Assembly: GCA_963823095.1 (NCBI GenBank)
Contig: CAWGKI010000001.1
Span: forward strand, 1,736,001-1,800,000
Direction of reading: 5' to 3'
DNA from: CAIVVT01 sp963823095
GTDB lineage: Bacteria; Acidobacteriota; Terriglobia; Bryobacterales; Bryobacteraceae
DNA: 64,000 nucleotides
The notes below the pieces were generated by a model. That model did not search any database, was not told where the DNA came from, and was given only the letters and a program-made list of their open reading frames with translations. How positions within the stretch are numbered: the stretch's first letter is position 1; each line of letters starts with the position of its first letter. Made by a program: the position numbers and the translations under genes. Of the stretch, positions 8,551 to 18,091 are shown one piece after another.

Positions 8551-9268
8551 ATGCTTCTGTCGCGCCTGGTGCCTGCTCTCTTCTGCCTCGGTCTGGCGGC
8601 GCAGCCCCCCGCGGAGTTCCGCATCCAGCCGCTGCGCCCGGTGGAGCAACTACGCCGCGAGGCAGCCGCGCAGCATCCTCCGCGCGAACAAGGCGACTTC
8701 CTGCCCTTCGACCTCGTCGAACTGACGACCCTCGACTCGGGCATACGGCTCGACATCCGTTACGCCACATCCAACAACTTCCTGAGCACTCCGGTCTACA
8801 CGCAGGCGCGGGCCTTCTTGCAGCGCCCTGCCGCTGAAGCGCTGGTTCGAGCTCACCGGGCTCTGGCGAAGCGTGGATATGGGCTGCTCATTCACGATGG
8901 CTACCGCCCCTGGGCGGTCACCTGGATCTTCTGGCACGCCACTCCGCCCGACAAGCACGACTTCGTAGCCGACCCGGCGCAAGGCTCGCGCCACAATCGC
9001 GGCTGTGCCGTTGATTTGACTCTTGTACGACCTGAAAACCGGCCGTCCCGTGGAGATGCCCAGCGCGTACGACGAGATGTCCGAAAGAGCTTACCCGACG
9101 TATAAGGGCGGTACCGAAGCCCAACGCGGGCTGCGTGAATTACTGCGCGGCGCTATGGAGTCCGAGGGCTTTCAGGTATTCCCCTTCGAGTGGTGGCACT
9201 TCGACTACAAGGACTGGAAGCGCTACCCCATCGGCAATACGAGCTTCGAAGCTATTCCTGCCCGCTGA
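8551..9268 (+). pseudogene. ddpX: D-alanyl-D-alanine dipeptidase, VanX/DdpX type, with a +1 frameshift
   Basis: VanX-family zinc dipeptidases hydrolyse D-Ala-D-Ala. A signal peptide (MLLSRLVPALFCLGLAA) suggests a periplasmic role in recycling peptidoglycan dipeptide rather than cytoplasmic vancomycin resistance. The first frame holds GYGLLIHDGYRPW and the zinc motif SRHNRGCAVD; the next frame continues with YDLKTGRPVEMPS and the second site EWWHFDY. Both halves of the active site are thus present but are separated by one extra base near 9016-9026 (after the codons for VDLTL). All diagnostic residues survive, so the gene is either very recently broken or is intact with an assembly error. A full product would be about 238 residues, normal for the family. 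Confidence 0.85.
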
Positions 9269-9318
9269 GGTGCGTGGATTGGGGGCGGTCATGTGGAGCC
9301 CGCTCGGGAAAGGTTGGC

Positions 9319-9369
9319 GGGGCCTGGAGGCCCCACGCGGCGCTGGAGCGCCGCCCCACACTGGAGTGC
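9319..9369. repeat. Cluster of three TGGA-loop hairpins between convergent genes
   Basis: Three adjacent inverted repeats each close a TGGA tetraloop: ggggcc/ggcccc at 9319-9334, gcggcgc/gcgccgc at 9337-9354, and cac/gtg at 9359-9368. They sit between the end of ddpX and the end of malQ, so they could end transcription from both sides, although no T-run is present. The shared loop points to a repeat family rather than chance. Confidence 0.65.
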
Positions 9370-9383
9370 CGCCCAGCTACCCA

Positions 9384-11630
9384 CTACGCTGTGCTCAGGC
9401 GGCCGGTTCGCACGAGCCACCCGCGGAACATGCGCTCGAAATCTCCGGCGCTCGGCGAAGTCTCCAACTCCTCGATGGTGTAGCGCATTTTGCGCTTCCA
9501 GTTCGGGTACTGCCAAGTCGTGCCGGGCAAGTTCTGCTGCTCGGTTTCTTTGGTCAGATCCTCCTGATTCAGCAAAAGCAGCATGGACGGCGTGGAAGCC
9601 AGATAGCCAATTACCGCGTTGTGGAGTTCGCCTGTCAATTCGGTCCAATTGGCTGCGTCGCCCGGAAAGTCCTGTGGCAGAAAGCCATCTCGAATCAGCG
9701 CGTGCAGCAGACGGCCCTTTTCTACTCGCCGTTCCTCGATCTGATGCCGGTATTGGCCGGCATCCGGCATCATGCCGGCCGCGCGTCGCGCCTCGATGTC
9801 CCGGCCTGACCAGAACCCGGCCAGAGTCGGAAGATCGTGCGTCGTCGACGACACCAGGGCCTGCCGAACGTAGTCCTGAACGCGCTTCGGCTCACCGTCC
9901 TGGCCTTTCTCGAAGTAAAACAGGCGGTAGCTGAGAATCCCGAAGCGATCCATGCCGTCGCGCAATGCGGGAGGCACGGTTCCCAAGTCCTCACCGACGA
10001 CCAGGAACTTGCCGCGGACGCTCTCCAGGGCCAGGATTCGCAGCATGTCGATCCATTGCTCGTTGACGTAAGTGCCATCCTTTGCCGCGAAGCCGTCCGG
10101 AATCCAGAAGAGGCGGAAGAACCGCATGAAATGATCGATTCGAAGCGCGCCGCCATGGCGGCTGTTCCGCCGGATGCTCTCGATGAAGAGCCGGTAGCCG
10201 TCCTCGCGCAATGCCGCCGAGTTCGGCGGAGGGAAGGCCCAGTCCTGGCCCTCCGGCGCGAAACCATCCGGCGGCGAACCGACGCGGCAGCCGCTCGCAT
10301 AGAACTGGCGATGCGCCCACAAGTCGGCCCCGCACTTGTCGGTCGCCAGAGCAAGATCGTGGTACAGGCCGAGTTCCATACCCGCCGCTTGCGCTTCCTT
10401 TTGAGCGGCTTCGAGTTGCAGGTCCACCTGCCACTGGGACCACTGGTGAAACAGCACGCGCCGCCAGTGCGTGTCGGCAAATTGCCGGACCTTCGGGCTG
10501 TCCGGAGAATGGTAGGCTTGGGGCCAATCCGGCCAGATCCAGACTTCCCGATTGCGGAGGTGCAGGACCTCATCCAAGGCGCAATAGACCGCAAAGCGCT
10601 CCAGCAGGTCGCCCTGCTTTCTGCGCCAGACGTCGAAGAGCCGGGCCCGCTGCGTTCCCTTGCTCCATTCCTCGCGCAGAAATCGCCGGAACAGCAGCCG
10701 CAGAAGGCCGTGCTTCATCCGCGCTACGGCCTCATAGCAGACCTGCTCCGACTCCCGCAGCGATGCCAGTTCGGTCTGAAACGCATCGCTCTGCACGAGT
10801 CGAAGCGCGAAGGGACAGGCCGCAAAATCCTCGATTGCCTCGATATCCAGGTAAATCGGATTCCGAAAATACGCCGAGAGCGGGAGGTAGGGGCTGGTGT
10901 TGTATGGCTCGCGATTGTGCAACACGTGCAGCGGGTTGAGTCCAAGGAAGGAGACCCCGAGCGACGAGGCGGCCCATCGCGTCAGCCGGCGCAGATCGCT
11001 GAAATCGCCGATGCCCCAATTGCTCTGCGAGCGGACGCCGAACAGGCTCAGCGCCAAACCGGCCAATTTTCCACCATGCTCCAGGCTCGCCGGCAACCAG
11101 GCCTTATCGGGAGCGACAATCAACTGGCACTGCGAGTGCGCCGCCGTTCCATCCGGTCCAGTGACTGCCGCGCTGAGTTCGCGATAGCCCGTCTTGAGAG
11201 GCGACGGCAGCGGCAGTTTGAATGCCGAATAGCTCTTGCCGTCCACCGTGCTCGTTTCAGCAGGCTCCAGTTGGTTTAGCTCATACTCGCGCAAGCCGGT
11301 GCGGCCATCCTCCCACTTGACGCTCAGTGTCACCCGGCCGGCTTGCCGCCAGGCGCCGGGCGCCGTAATGCGAACCGATGGAGACGGATCGCTCACCGCC
11401 AATACGAGAACCGGCGGCAACCCACGCGTCCACTGACGGGCAGCAAGCACCGCGGCGGACGCGCGAAGCCGGTTCGCGTTGGATGTATCCAGGCCCAGTG
11501 AGGAAAGTATGGCCGCCTTGCAATCCGGCGAGGCCTGATGACGATTACCCCAAATATCCCAGTACTCACGGTCGACTCCGAATTCCTCGCACAGGCGGTC
11601 CAGCAGGTCGTTGGGGAGTGTTTCGCTCAC
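9384..11630 (-). CDS. malQ: 4-alpha-glucanotransferase (amylomaltase, GH77)
   Basis: It transfers alpha-1,4-glucan segments between maltodextrins or glycogen-derived chains in the cytoplasm. A roughly 160-residue N-terminal beta-domain precedes the GH77 barrel, as in E. coli MalQ (about 690 residues). Diagnostic segments are GLALSLFGVRSQSNWGIGDF and YNTSPYLPLSAYFRNPIYLD. The catalytic residues can be seen: the nucleophile Asp in ALRIDHFMRFF, the acid/base Glu in VVGEDLGTVP and the stabilising Asp in TTHDLPTLAGFW. The gene stands alone, convergent with ddpX. No glycogen genes are near. Confidence 0.95.
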   Translation of the reverse strand: MSETLPNDLLDRLCEEFGVDREYWDIWGNRHQASPDCKAAILSSLGLDTSNANRLRASAAVLAARQWTRGLPPVLVLAVSDPSPSVRITAPGAWRQAGRVTLSVKWEDGRTGLREYELNQLEPAETSTVDGKSYSAFKLPLPSPLKTGYRELSAAVTGPDGTAAHSQCQLIVAPDKAWLPASLEHGGKLAGLALSLFGVRSQSNWGIGDFSDLRRLTRWAASSLGVSFLGLNPLHVLHNREPYNTSPYLPLSAYFRNPIYLDIEAIEDFAACPFALRLVQSDAFQTELASLRESEQVCYEAVARMKHGLLRLLFRRFLREEWSKGTQRARLFDVWRRKQGDLLERFAVYCALDEVLHLRNREVWIWPDWPQAYHSPDSPKVRQFADTHWRRVLFHQWSQWQVDLQLEAAQKEAQAAGMELGLYHDLALATDKCGADLWAHRQFYASGCRVGSPPDGFAPEGQDWAFPPPNSAALREDGYRLFIESIRRNSRHGGALRIDHFMRFFRLFWIPDGFAAKDGTYVNEQWIDMLRILALESVRGKFLVVGEDLGTVPPALRDGMDRFGILSYRLFYFEKGQDGEPKRVQDYVRQALVSSTTHDLPTLAGFWSGRDIEARRAAGMMPDAGQYRHQIEERRVEKGRLLHALIRDGFLPQDFPGDAANWTELTGELHNAVIGYLASTPSMLLLLNQEDLTKETEQQNLPGTTWQYPNWKRKMRYTIEELETSPSAGDFERMFRGWLVRTGRLSTA

Positions 11631-11809
11631 TTGAATCCTTTGGTTAACTCATTCTAACCAGTACGGTGCAGGTCTTTGCTTTTTGCCCTGAAGATCGGGA
11701 CGGCCACCGCCATGGAAACCCGGAATGAACCGGACGCCCGGCCGCGGAACAGCGGCGAACCGGGCGCGAAATACTGTACGATTCATGGGATAATCTGCAC
11801 TGAGGGGCT

Positions 11810-12373
11810 ATGGAATCCACTATCCGTGAGAATCAGATTCGCCTCGGTGAGCCGCCCGACGACCTCTACACCCGGATTGACGCCGAGGGGGCAGACGCCT
11901 TCGCCGACAGCTTCCTGTTGACGACGGTCGACAAGGCAATCAACTGGGCGCGCAAGAACTCCATCTGGCCCATGACCTTCGGCCTTGCCTGCTGCGCCAT
12001 TGAGATGATGGCGATGACCGCATCCCGCTTCGACATAGCGCGCTTCGGCGCGGAAGTGTTCCGCGGCAGCCCGCGCCAGAGCGATTTGATGATCATCGCC
12101 GGGCGCGTCTCCAACAAGATGGCCCCGGTCATCCGGCAGTTGTATCAACAGATGCCCGAGCCGCGCTGGGTTATCTCCATGGGCGCTTGCGCTACTTCGA
12201 CCGGGGTCTTCAGCAACTACGCGCTGATCCCGGTGAATCAAGTCATCCCTGTGGACGTTTACGTTCCCGGCTGCCCGCCGCGCCCCGAACAGTTGATTTA
12301 CGCCATTACGCTGCTGCAGGAAAAAATCATGAAGCAGACCGGCGTAACCAGGGACGTCCTCAACCTTTCGTAG
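11810..12373 (+). CDS. nuoB: NADH-quinone oxidoreductase subunit B (NuoB), stand-alone
   Basis: NuoB carries iron-sulfur cluster N2, the last redox centre before quinone in respiratory complex I. The four cluster ligands are visible: the tandem Cys of FGLACCAIEMM, the Cys of MGACATSTG and the Cys of VPGCPPRPEQ. The quinone-site helix MTASRFDIARFGAEVFRGSP is intact. At 187 residues it is normal length. A purine-rich stretch (gagggg) precedes the ATG. Unlike usual nuoABCD order, no other nuo gene lies within the window on either side, so it is either a scattered single copy or a paralogue. Confidence 0.95.
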   Translation: MESTIRENQIRLGEPPDDLYTRIDAEGADAFADSFLLTTVDKAINWARKNSIWPMTFGLACCAIEMMAMTASRFDIARFGAEVFRGSPRQSDLMIIAGRVSNKMAPVIRQLYQQMPEPRWVISMGACATSTGVFSNYALIPVNQVIPVDVYVPGCPPRPEQLIYAITLLQEKIMKQTGVTRDVLNLS

Positions 12374-12387
12374 GAACGCGTCCCTTT

Positions 12388-12402
12388 CCGGACCGGGTCC
12401 GG
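12388..12402. terminator. Short GC hairpin between convergent nuoB and glycosyltransferase genes
   Basis: ccggac and gtccgg pair around a cgg loop, in the 39-nt gap between two converging stops. The position suggests a bidirectional terminator. There is no T-run, so rho-independent activity is uncertain. Confidence 0.4.
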
Positions 12403-12412
12403 CGGTTATGCG

Positions 12413-13597
12413 CTAAGACGCTCGCGCGAGTTTTGCGCGCATGGCGTCTTCCAACGCGCGGAAAACGCTCTCTGCGCGAGCCTCCCATGTAGAGTCGCGC
12501 ACCGCTGCCAGGCGCTCGGCCTGTCTGGGCTGGATCCCTTCCTCCAGCGCGTTATCGATCGCCGCCACAAATTGATCGCGATCCTTGGCGAGCCTCACGA
12601 CGCCCGAGAACTGTTCGGCCTCTGGCAGCCAAATGGAAACCACCGGCCGGCCGGTCGCGAGGTATTCCCGGATCTTGAGCGGATTGGCATTAATCATCTG
12701 TTGATTCTGGAGATACGGCGCAATGCAAATGTCGAAGGCCCGCGCCCAGTCGGGCAGTGTGCGGTAAGGAACCGGCCCGGGCAGCAGTACGTTCGGCAAC
12801 TTGAGCAAGGACGAAACTCCGGTGGAGATCATACCCACCAGAACGAAGTGCCAATTCGGCCGCTCCGTGGCTGTGCGCGCCACCAGTTCGATGTCCAATT
12901 GCGAGCCGACGCTGCCAAAGAACCCGATGATCGGCGACTGTATCCCGCGCAGAGCCTCCGCAACCGGCAGGTCGGCGCGCATTGACTCGCCGAACATTTC
13001 GACGTCGACGCCGTGCGGCGAGTAGATCAGATCCTGGCGGATCCGGCTCCTCTCTTGCAGAAGCTTTTTGGAGACAAAGAATGCGACGTCGCTCAGCGCA
13101 GTAAGCTCCTCGTCGTATCGCACCACGGCCGCCTTATCGGCTCCGGGCCACTGCGCATAGTCATCCGTGCAGTAGTAAACGGACAAATCTTCGCCGAGCG
13201 TCCGAGCGAAGCGTCCTGGATGCGGCACGAAAAAGACCGAGACCAGCTTATGGAATCCCAACTGTGCAATCGCCCGCCGCAACAGCAGCGTGCCGGCCAT
13301 CCGGTTGAATCCGGCGATTCCGGGGACGCCGCTGAACGGCAACTGCGGCATGGTCATCGCCCACATCTTGTCTCCCACCCGTTGAGGCAAGCGCGGGGCT
13401 TCACGCAGCTTGTTGTAAATCCGTCTGAAGTCCCTGGCCGTTGCTTCTGGAGTCCTGAAGCCAGGAGTGCTCACATATAGCACGGGAAGATACTTCGAAA
13501 GAGCTTCGGAGATGTGGTGGCTGCTGGTGCGATTCTCGGCGCGCCAGTCGTTCCCGAAATGCACTATGGCGTGACAAGCCAGTGGACTCGTATTCAA
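12413..13597 (-). CDS. GT-B fold glycosyltransferase (TuaH/GT4-like)
   Basis: A 394-residue glycosyltransferase that likely adds a sugar during exopolysaccharide assembly. The C-terminal Rossmann half carries IIGFFGSVGSQLD, PNWHFVLVGM, the turn VPYRTLPDWARAFDICIAPY and the donor-binding KIREYLATGRPVVSIWLP, in the arrangement of retaining GT4-like enzymes; the E of 'PLKIREYLATG' matches the usual Glu. The N-terminal half (HFGNDWRAENRTSSHHISEA) fits the group that includes TuaH. It opens a leftward pair with the CapK-like gene and is part of the polysaccharide cluster that extends to about 20.5 kb. Donor and linkage are not readable. Confidence 0.85.
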   Translation of the reverse strand: MNTSPLACHAIVHFGNDWRAENRTSSHHISEALSKYLPVLYVSTPGFRTPEATARDFRRIYNKLREAPRLPQRVGDKMWAMTMPQLPFSGVPGIAGFNRMAGTLLLRRAIAQLGFHKLVSVFFVPHPGRFARTLGEDLSVYYCTDDYAQWPGADKAAVVRYDEELTALSDVAFFVSKKLLQERSRIRQDLIYSPHGVDVEMFGESMRADLPVAEALRGIQSPIIGFFGSVGSQLDIELVARTATERPNWHFVLVGMISTGVSSLLKLPNVLLPGPVPYRTLPDWARAFDICIAPYLQNQQMINANPLKIREYLATGRPVVSIWLPEAEQFSGVVRLAKDRDQFVAAIDNALEEGIQPRQAERLAAVRDSTWEARAESVFRALEDAMRAKLARAS

Positions 13598-13780
13598 AGA
13601 ATGCTTTCCTCACTCTCGCCGAATGGGGCCAGACCTGCTGGAACGCCCGTGCGGATAGCCTGGCCTTCGCGAATGCACTCCCCCGCATGGGAATTACATC
13701 GAACATCGTAATGCCATGCCGTTTCCGGCGAGGATCGTCGAATGCCAACCACCCTATCAGAATCAGAACTCCTGGCCGAA

Positions 13781-15133
13781 TTACGTGCTGATGTCTTCGA
13801 GTCCGATGATTACTTTCACCTTGCCCGAATGGCCGGTCTCCAACTCGTCGACCCGTCGAATCGTCACGGCCGTATCGCCGAACACCTTTCTCATCTCGGA
13901 GTCGAACAGTCCCCGGCTTCGCACTGATATGTCCTGTGACAGGACAGCGCGAACCTCCACGGCTTGCGGGGAAAGCTGCTTCACCTGGTAGGAAACGATC
14001 TCGGGGATGTCCTTCAAGATGTGATGAAACAGCAGGCCCGACACATTGCGCCCACTCGCCAGAGTGAGTGTGTCGAGCGCACGCCCCTGAATCGAGCCGA
14101 GCAGCGGCAATGAGCGCCCGCAGACGCAATGCCGGTCGGAGAGAGTGCCTGAATCCCCAATGAAATAGCGTAGGAACACGGTGCCGTGATTATGCAGGTC
14201 CGTGACGAGCAATGGCGAGGCGTCGTTCGAATCGGGGTTCTCGGTCTCCACCAGGATGTTCTCTGAGTTGATGTGCATGCCATCATGCAATTCGCACTCT
14301 CCGCCGATGGACATGAACTCGCGCGATCCGTACGTGTTGAAGACAGGAGCTCCGAGCGTTCCGGCGATGAAGGCCCTCTCCCGCGCTCCCAGCCCTTCCG
14401 CCCCGCTGAGCACTGCCCTCGGCGCCGGTAGCGATAGTCCACGCTCCGCCACATAGCGCGAGAACCTGAGCAGACTGGACGCATAGCCAATCAAGAACCG
14501 CGGCCGATAAGCCCGGTAGCTTTGCGCGGCTCTGAGCCAAACCTCGTCGTTTTGAGCGAAGGTGGGCAGGACCCTGCTGCGCATCAAGCCATTGGCCAGT
14601 TTCGAGCGCCACCTGGCTGTGAACGACTGTTTGCCCACGGGCGCGCCCCATAGATAAAGCGACTTTTCGCCGGGCGCATACCCCGACCATCCGTACGCTC
14701 TTCGAGTGCACGCTATTCTCCAGTCGTAGCTCTCCCACGTACGGTAGAACCTGACGGGCACGCCGGACGACCCGCCAGTAGCATGCGGAAGCAACTCCGC
14801 GCGGCGTAGCGCAGTTGACGCCAAGCCATCTTTGTTCTGAACAACATCTTCGCGCCGGAGGACGGGAATGCGCCGGAAATCGTCCCAACTCTTTACGTCG
14901 CCTGGCTCCAGTCCAATCCGCCGGAACAGCTCCCGGTAATACGGTGTCGAGCTGGCCGCCAAGCGGATCAGTTTGCTCAATTCCGCCCATTGGAAGGCCA
15001 GCAACTCGTCGCGCGACCACCATTGACTGCGGAGCAGAAACCGGTAGCGGCTATCGTACTGCCTGCCACGCAAGCTAGACCCTGGCGCAAGCACCAGGTT
15101 CGCGTAGAGCTTCGCGTATAGAGAACTGGACAT
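13781..15133 (-). CDS. CapK/PaaK-like adenylate-forming protein
   Basis: A 450-residue protein of the phenylacetate-CoA ligase-like (CapK) group found in capsule and exopolysaccharide loci. The P-loop-like adenylation motif is HATGGSSGVPVRFYRT; further core motifs are VLSGAEGLGARER and VFNTYGSREFMSIGGECE, and a Cys/His cluster (DRHCVCGRSLPL) sits near residue 350. CapK-type proteins are thought to activate or acylate glycan substituents, but the reaction is not established. The ATG at 15133 is chosen: it follows a gaggag sequence and the reading frame upstream lacks family features. It is divergent from the deacetylase-like gene, sharing an intergenic promoter region of about 150 bp. Confidence 0.83.
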   Translation of the reverse strand: MSSSLYAKLYANLVLAPGSSLRGRQYDSRYRFLLRSQWWSRDELLAFQWAELSKLIRLAASSTPYYRELFRRIGLEPGDVKSWDDFRRIPVLRREDVVQNKDGLASTALRRAELLPHATGGSSGVPVRFYRTWESYDWRIACTRRAYGWSGYAPGEKSLYLWGAPVGKQSFTARWRSKLANGLMRSRVLPTFAQNDEVWLRAAQSYRAYRPRFLIGYASSLLRFSRYVAERGLSLPAPRAVLSGAEGLGARERAFIAGTLGAPVFNTYGSREFMSIGGECELHDGMHINSENILVETENPDSNDASPLLVTDLHNHGTVFLRYFIGDSGTLSDRHCVCGRSLPLLGSIQGRALDTLTLASGRNVSGLLFHHILKDIPEIVSYQVKQLSPQAVEVRAVLSQDISVRSRGLFDSEMRKVFGDTAVTIRRVDELETGHSGKVKVIIGLEDIST

Positions 15134-15280
15134 GCTCCTCAAATCGTTTCCGCGGATCGATGCGTTCCTGCCGGGAAAGCTTTCCCACTTGCCATCTCCC
15201 ATGCATCCTACAACATGCCTGTGGCCTGGCATTCGCCCCGGCGCCACGGGCGCGGCTGATAACCTGTAGACGGCACGCGC

Positions 15281-16330
15281 ATGTCCCTGACCCGTCACGC
15301 CGAAATCTGGCTGCCCTGCTACATCCAATCGCGGATCTCCCATCACTTGCGTCCAGGCCCCCGGCCGGAGCGTCTGTGGTTCACCATCGCCGATCACTTC
15401 GAGCCTTTCTGGAATCGGCCCACGGACGAGATTGCGTTGCTGAGAGTCACCCAATGGCGCGAAAAGTGGCCCGAGATCTCGGCTCGAAACGTCGATTCCG
15501 TGGGCCGTCCCGCACAGTACTCGTTCTTCTACCCGGAAGAGGAGTACCGGCCCCGGCTGCTTGCTCTTCTCGCGGAGATGGTCCATGCGGGCGCCGGCGA
15601 CGTGGAAATCCATCTGCACCACGACCGGGATAATGAGGCGTCATTTTTGGAGCGGATGCACCTCTTCATCGAACGCCTCGCGAACGATCATGGCCTGCTG
15701 CACAGGGTGGAGGGCCGGCCCGTGTTCGCCTTCGTCCACGGCAACTGGGCACTCGACAATTCCCGTTCCGACGGACGCTGGTGCGGCCTCAACAATGAGA
15801 TCACTTTGTTGCGGGATCTCGGGTGCTACGCAGACTTCACCATGCCCTCGGGGGATGAGTCCACCCAGGCTCATCAGGTCAACGCCATGTATTGGGCTAT
15901 CGACGACCCAACCCGCCCGAAGTCACATGATCGCGGTCCAGTCGTCCATGCAGGGCTGTGGGAGCCGCGAGATCTCCTCATGATTCCGGGCCCCATCGGC
16001 CTGCGTTGGGTCCGCGGCCGATTACTGCCCAAAGTCGAAGCGGGCGAACTCGCTCATCGCGATCCCGCGACCCCCATTCGAGTACGAAGGTGGTTGGACC
16101 TCGCTCCACGAGTCGGAGCGGACCTGTTCCTCAAACTCCACACACACGGAACTCAGGAGCGTACGCGCGCTGCTCTGCTGGGAGGGGAACTCGACAACGC
16201 CTTCCGTTTGTTGAAAGACGAGTGCCAACGCCGGAGGATCGAACTTCACTATGCGACGGCCTGGGACATGCGTCAGGCCGTGGAGCGCGCTGCGCGCAAG
16301 CTCCCTTACGATCCCGGGACGATTGCCTAG
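15281..16330 (+). CDS. Polysaccharide-deacetylase-like hydrolase of an exopolysaccharide cluster
   Basis: A 349-residue protein with barrel-type His/Asp motifs: WFTIADHFEPFW, DVEIHLHHDRDNEASF, FAFVHGNWALDNSR, CYADFTMPSGDES and FLKLHTHGTQE. These resemble metal-site blocks of carbohydrate esterase/deacetylase barrels (an Asp-His-His triad across strands), placed near glycan genes as expected for polymer modification. It has no signal peptide, so a cytoplasmic action on lipid-linked intermediates would fit. The exact reaction is inferred from motifs and neighbourhood. Confidence 0.65.
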   Translation: MSLTRHAEIWLPCYIQSRISHHLRPGPRPERLWFTIADHFEPFWNRPTDEIALLRVTQWREKWPEISARNVDSVGRPAQYSFFYPEEEYRPRLLALLAEMVHAGAGDVEIHLHHDRDNEASFLERMHLFIERLANDHGLLHRVEGRPVFAFVHGNWALDNSRSDGRWCGLNNEITLLRDLGCYADFTMPSGDESTQAHQVNAMYWAIDDPTRPKSHDRGPVVHAGLWEPRDLLMIPGPIGLRWVRGRLLPKVEAGELAHRDPATPIRVRRWLDLAPRVGADLFLKLHTHGTQERTRAALLGGELDNAFRLLKDECQRRRIELHYATAWDMRQAVERAARKLPYDPGTIA

Positions 16331-16513
16331 CCATTGAAGGATCGCCAGGTGTGGTCGAACCCGGATCCACGCAGCCGTCCGCCAGTCTTTATACTGAGAT
16401 GACTCATCGCCGGACCGGCGGATGGCCGTTTCACGTCCGGTGTCGCTTAAACAGTGCACGGGTTCCCGACGTCAGAAACGACCCCGGGCGCCCGCGCCAG
16501 GAGGAAAGGGAGA

Positions 16514-18067
16514 TTGCGGCGCGAAACGGAAGAACGAGGCTCGGCGGTAAATAGAACCTTCAACAACTCCGTGCTGCTCGGGCTTGAGATGGCACTGGGT
16601 CTGGTGGCCGTCCTCGGTACCAGCATTCCGTTGGCCCGCGTGATCGGCCCCGATCGCCTTGGCTATTTCACGTACATTCAATGGCTGGCGATGGTCGGCG
16701 GCAACGTGGTTTTGCTGGGTATTCCATCCACCACACGGCGCTATATGGCGGAGGCGCTCGGGCAGGGCGATATGCCTGGCGCGCGAGGGATCTTCTTCGC
16801 CACGCTCCGCCTGCAGACCATCCTCGCCGGCGCTCTTTTCGTGGTTGGCGAAATCCTGGTGTTCTCGGTCACCGACCGCGCCTATTGGGGCAGTTCCTGG
16901 CTGATCGTTCTCAGCCTCGTGCCCCGCATGATAATGTCGATCCCATCGCTGGCGCATGTGGCGGGACAGCGGCTTCAATCGAATCTCTACGCCGCCGCCG
17001 CATCCAGCGCGATCCTCGTCGGCGTCATGGGCATTGGCCTTTGGATGGGAGGCGGACTTGTCGCCGCGGCTGCCGCTTACGCGATCGCATACACCGTTGA
17101 ATTGCTGCTCAAACTGACGCTCGCCGTGCGCTGGCTCGGCTGGGGACCGCGCATGAAGATCGGCCCCGATCTTCGCAAGCGCATGCTGTCCTTCTCTGCC
17201 CAGGGCACGGCGCTCCTGGTGCTCAATATTGCCGTTTGGGACAAGTCGGATTTCTTCTTCCTGGAACTGCTGCGCAAAGATCGTGCCGCATTAACGTTCT
17301 TTGGCATCGCATTCAACCTCGCCGATAGAGCCGTTCAGATCGTGCAAGTATTCGTCAACGGCCTGGGCGTTTCGCTCCTGGCCGAGCTGGGCCGCAGCGT
17401 CGAGAAAATGTACGCCATAGCGAGGTCGGGCCTCCGCTACTCAATTCTGATCGCCAGCGCGCTCCTGTTTGGCTTCGCCGCCATTGGCCCGCACGTGGTG
17501 CTTACCCTCTATGGCCCGCGCTACGCTCCTGCCGGTCCACTGCTCTCCGTCGTCGCGGCGATGGCTGTGGGGAAATGCCTGATGCCGCTGCTGCAAGCCC
17601 TATTTCAGGCCGCCGAACGTCAAAGGGCCGTTGTGATCTGGAGTTGCTGCTGTGGAGCGTGGAACGTGATTCTGGACCTGCTCCTCATCCCGCGCCTGGG
17701 GGCACTGGGCGCGGCAATTGCAAACGGAAGCGCACAACTGCTGGCGACTGTTGGGCTGATCTATTGGGCACAGCGAGCGCTCGGCATTGACTGGTCCATT
17801 GGTCGAAGCGTCCCAGGACTGATCGCAGGGCTGGGATCCGCCGTGGCGGCCTATGCAGCCGGTTCCCCGTTCGCCCTTGCGCCCGCGCGGCTCGCCGCGG
17901 GAATCCTGGCCGGGGCTTTCGTGTTTCCATTTCTGGTGAGGCTCCTGGGCGCTCTGCAGCCGGAAGACCTCCACCGGCTCTACGGGCTCACTTCCAGGTT
18001 GACGCCGGTTCTGCGTGGGAGAATCGATTCCCTCCTGGCCATGATGTCTCCAGTGGGTGCGAGATAA
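16514..18067 (+). CDS. Polysaccharide flippase (Wzx/MATE-like)
   Basis: A multi-pass membrane protein that likely flips lipid-linked glycan units across the inner membrane. The first segments (LLGLEMALGLVAVLGTSIPL, then RVIGPDRLGYFTYIQWLAMV) are typical of the polysaccharide transporter family, and about 12-14 hydrophobic helices follow. The start is set at TTG 16514, which has a strong ribosome site (ccaggaggaaaggg) about 9 nt upstream. The earlier GTG at 16454 would add a basic non-membrane leader. It is followed 24 nt later by the polymerase gene, so they are likely co-transcribed. Confidence 0.88.
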   Translation: MRRETEERGSAVNRTFNNSVLLGLEMALGLVAVLGTSIPLARVIGPDRLGYFTYIQWLAMVGGNVVLLGIPSTTRRYMAEALGQGDMPGARGIFFATLRLQTILAGALFVVGEILVFSVTDRAYWGSSWLIVLSLVPRMIMSIPSLAHVAGQRLQSNLYAAAASSAILVGVMGIGLWMGGGLVAAAAAYAIAYTVELLLKLTLAVRWLGWGPRMKIGPDLRKRMLSFSAQGTALLVLNIAVWDKSDFFFLELLRKDRAALTFFGIAFNLADRAVQIVQVFVNGLGVSLLAELGRSVEKMYAIARSGLRYSILIASALLFGFAAIGPHVVLTLYGPRYAPAGPLLSVVAAMAVGKCLMPLLQALFQAAERQRAVVIWSCCCGAWNVILDLLLIPRLGALGAAIANGSAQLLATVGLIYWAQRALGIDWSIGRSVPGLIAGLGSAVAAYAAGSPFALAPARLAAGILAGAFVFPFLVRLLGALQPEDLHRLYGLTSRLTPVLRGRIDSLLAMMSPVGAR

Positions 18068-18091
18068 TCTATCGCAGGCCGTCATACGCCT

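Noticed and set aside
9837..11279. A 480-codon plus-strand frame across malQ
   Set aside because: Antisense shadow in GC-rich coding DNA; malQ motifs on the other strand are decisive.
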